Shown: piece by piece, positions 62,463-64,000 of the stretch
Position numbering within the stretch: position 1 is the stretch's first letter
Layout: each line of letters opens with the position of its first letter
NCBI GenBank assembly: GCA_963748485.1
Contig: CAVVJF010000011.1
Coordinates: forward strand, 372,001 to 436,000
Direction of reading: 5' to 3'
DNA from: DASRWT01 sp963748485
Lineage (GTDB): Bacteria > Methylomirabilota > Methylomirabilia > Rokubacteriales > CSP1-6
DNA length: 64,000 bases
The notes under the pieces: generated by a model
Told to the model about the DNA's origin: nothing
Database searches by the model: none
The model's input: the letters and a program-made list of their open reading frames with translations, nothing else
Program-made: the position numbers and the translations under genes

Positions 62463-64000
62463 ATGAGCCTGGACAAGCTCTTCGGCATCTACACGGTCGC
62501 CTTCCTCGCCGTGACCATCCTTATCGGCATCGGCGAGATCTTCTTCGGGCTCCCCAACAAGTGGATCGGCTGGATCTTCATGGCGCTGTCGCTGGCCATC
62601 TACGTCTTCATCGGGATCGTGACGCGGACGTCCAATCCCGACCAGTACTACGTGGCCGGTCGCGGCGTGCCCGCCTTCTACAACGGCATGGCCACGGGCT
62701 CGGACTGGATGTCGGCCGCCTCCTTCATCTCCATGGGCGGGGCGCTGTCCGCGCAGGGCTTCGCCGGCCTCGCGTACGTCATGGGCTGGACGGGCGGGTA
62801 CCTCCTCCTCGCCGTGTTCCTGGGGCCGTACCTGCGCCAGTTCGGTGCCTACACCATTCCGGACTTCCTGGGCGCGCGCTACGGCGGGCACGCCGCCCGC
62901 GTCATCGGCGTCATCGCCGCCATCGCGTGCTCGTTCACCTATCTCATCGCGCAGGTGACGGGCGTGGGGCTCATCGTGTCTCGCTTCATCGGCCTGGACT
63001 TCAACGTGGGCGTCTTCGTGGGGCTGCTCGGCGTGCTCTTCTGCTCGGTGCTCGGGGGCATGCGCTCCGTGACCTGGACCCAGGTCGCGCAGTACATCAT
63101 CCTCATCATCTCGTACCTGGTGCCGGTGGTGTACCTCTCGTGGCAGATCTTCTCGATCCCCATTCCCGAGCTGACCTACGGCCAGCTCCTGCAGCGCAAC
63201 AACGCCAGCGCCATCCAGATCACCCGGGACGCGAAGGAGAAGGAGACGCGGGCGCTCTGGAAGAAGGACGCCGATGAGGCCACCGAGAAGCTGAAGGATC
63301 CCAACCTGTCCGAGGCCGATCGCGCCCGGCTGACCGGGGTGCGGACGGCGGCGCTCGCCCAGGCCCGGCCGCCCGCGCCGAGCGAGGACGCGAAGTTCGG
63401 CTACTACCTCACGGTGCCGACGGGCATCGGCATGTGGAACTTCCTCGCCCTCACGTTCTGCCTCATGGTGGGCACGGCGGGGCTGCCCCACATCCTCACG
63501 CGGTACTACACCACCCCCTCAGTGCGGCAGGCGCGCACCTCGGTGGCCTGGTCGCTGTTCTTCATCTTCCTGCTCTACTTCACCGCGCCCGCCTACGCGG
63601 CGTTCGCTCGCTTCGCCATCTACGCCAAGCTGGTCGGCAGCCAGGTCGCCGATCTGCCGCGGTGGGTGACCCTCTGGAAGCCCGCCGGCCTCTTCGACGT
63701 GGTCGACAAGAACGGAGACGGCGTCATCCAGTGGGCGGACTTCGTGGTGAAGAGCACCGACTTCGTCGTGCTCGCCACCCCGGAGATCGCCGGGCTGCCC
63801 TTCGTGATCACCGGCCTCGTCATGGCCGGCGGCCTCGCGGCGGCGCTGTCCACCGCGGACGGCCTGCTGCTCACCATCGCCAACGCCATCTCTCACGACC
63901 TCTACTACAACGTCATCGATCCATCCGCTTCGCTCGCGAAGCGGCTCACCATCACCAAGGTGCTTCTGATCGTCACCGCCCTCGTCTCGGCGTACGTGGC
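62463..64000 (+). CDS. Sodium:solute symporter, VC_2705/ActP-like (partial)
   Basis: At least 512 aa of an SLC5 transporter, cut by the right edge. Signatures include YVAGRGVPAFYNGMATGSDW, SFISMGGALSAQG and GGLAAALSTADGLLLTIANA. Two soluble insertions break the helices: a charged coiled stretch (about 245-300) and a loop with DKNGDGVIQWAD, an EF-hand-like calcium site (about 420). The family carries acetate or other short acids. Next to Acs and a CrbS-like kinase, acetate is the best guess. Confidence 0.9.
   Translation, partial: MSLDKLFGIYTVAFLAVTILIGIGEIFFGLPNKWIGWIFMALSLAIYVFIGIVTRTSNPDQYYVAGRGVPAFYNGMATGSDWMSAASFISMGGALSAQGFAGLAYVMGWTGGYLLLAVFLGPYLRQFGAYTIPDFLGARYGGHAARVIGVIAAIACSFTYLIAQVTGVGLIVSRFIGLDFNVGVFVGLLGVLFCSVLGGMRSVTWTQVAQYIILIISYLVPVVYLSWQIFSIPIPELTYGQLLQRNNASAIQITRDAKEKETRALWKKDADEATEKLKDPNLSEADRARLTGVRTAALAQARPPAPSEDAKFGYYLTVPTGIGMWNFLALTFCLMVGTAGLPHILTRYYTTPSVRQARTSVAWSLFFIFLLYFTAPAYAAFARFAIYAKLVGSQVADLPRWVTLWKPAGLFDVVDKNGDGVIQWADFVVKSTDFVVLATPEIAGLPFVITGLVMAGGLAAALSTADGLLLTIANAISHDLYYNVIDPSASLAKRLTITKVLLIVTALVSAYV

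Overview
The window is a dense, about 70% G+C bacterial chromosome segment with roughly 55 protein genes and no rRNA, tRNA, CRISPR array, insertion sequence or prophage that I can recognise. Neighbouring genes are often joined by ATGA/GTGA stop-start overlaps. NtrC-type two-component systems, amidases, an F420-type LLM oxidoreductase and corrinoid methyltransferase parts recur. This mix fits an uncultured soil or sediment lineage of the Rokubacteria/Methylomirabilota or deltaproteobacterial kind. That placement is inference from gene content and GC, not from a marker gene. The longest gene-free stretch is about 210 bp (49352-49560), and it holds a sigma-54 promoter.

1-6.6 kb (minus strand): an operon of a ketosynthase homologue, two tandem 7TM-GAF-PAS histidine kinases and a response regulator that runs off the left edge. 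Much of it has visibly lower GC than the rest. 6.6-16 kb (plus): secreted protein, KDG-kinase-like sugar kinase, Fe-S helicase-nuclease, alpha/beta hydrolase, redox-type adenylate cyclase, HugZ-like protein, a 53-aa coupled ORF and an amidase. 16-23.6 kb: a BT1-like transporter, a kinase/NtrC pair, a frameshifted enoyl-CoA hydratase, an MFS protein and a histidine phosphatase.

23.7-32.7 kb: aldehyde dehydrogenase, CDGSH protein, PhnZ-like HD oxygenase, NHL and SDR pair, M1 aminopeptidase, LLM oxidoreductase and MFS. 32.8-41.9 kb: a Fpg/Nei glycosylase lacking the N-terminal proline, a PLP enzyme, a class II cyclic-nucleotide phosphodiesterase, a persulfide dioxygenase-rhodanese, then a one-carbon/corrinoid cluster that looks like methionine synthase split into separate proteins (B12 carrier, two homocysteine methyltransferase units, activation domain), with shikimate kinase. 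41.9-44.9 kb: amidase and D-aminoacylase.

44.9-50.5 kb: a GAF-rich kinase and NtrC regulator, followed by a near-consensus sigma-54 promoter driving a degenerate receiver protein, then an RRM protein. 50.5-53.7 kb: a DUF169-uroporphyrinogen-decarboxylase fusion with small partners. 53.7-64 kb: an acetate-type module: CbrA-like transporter-kinase, NtrC regulator, acetyl-CoA synthetase, NhaD-like antiporter, and the DUF4212/SLC5 symporter pair cut by the right edge.

Two window-wide patterns stand out. Many start codons lie 6-9 nt after a -10 hexamer, implying leaderless mRNAs. Two unlinked small proteins share an N-terminal LDFxNP..GA..F signature and a C-terminal EDH.
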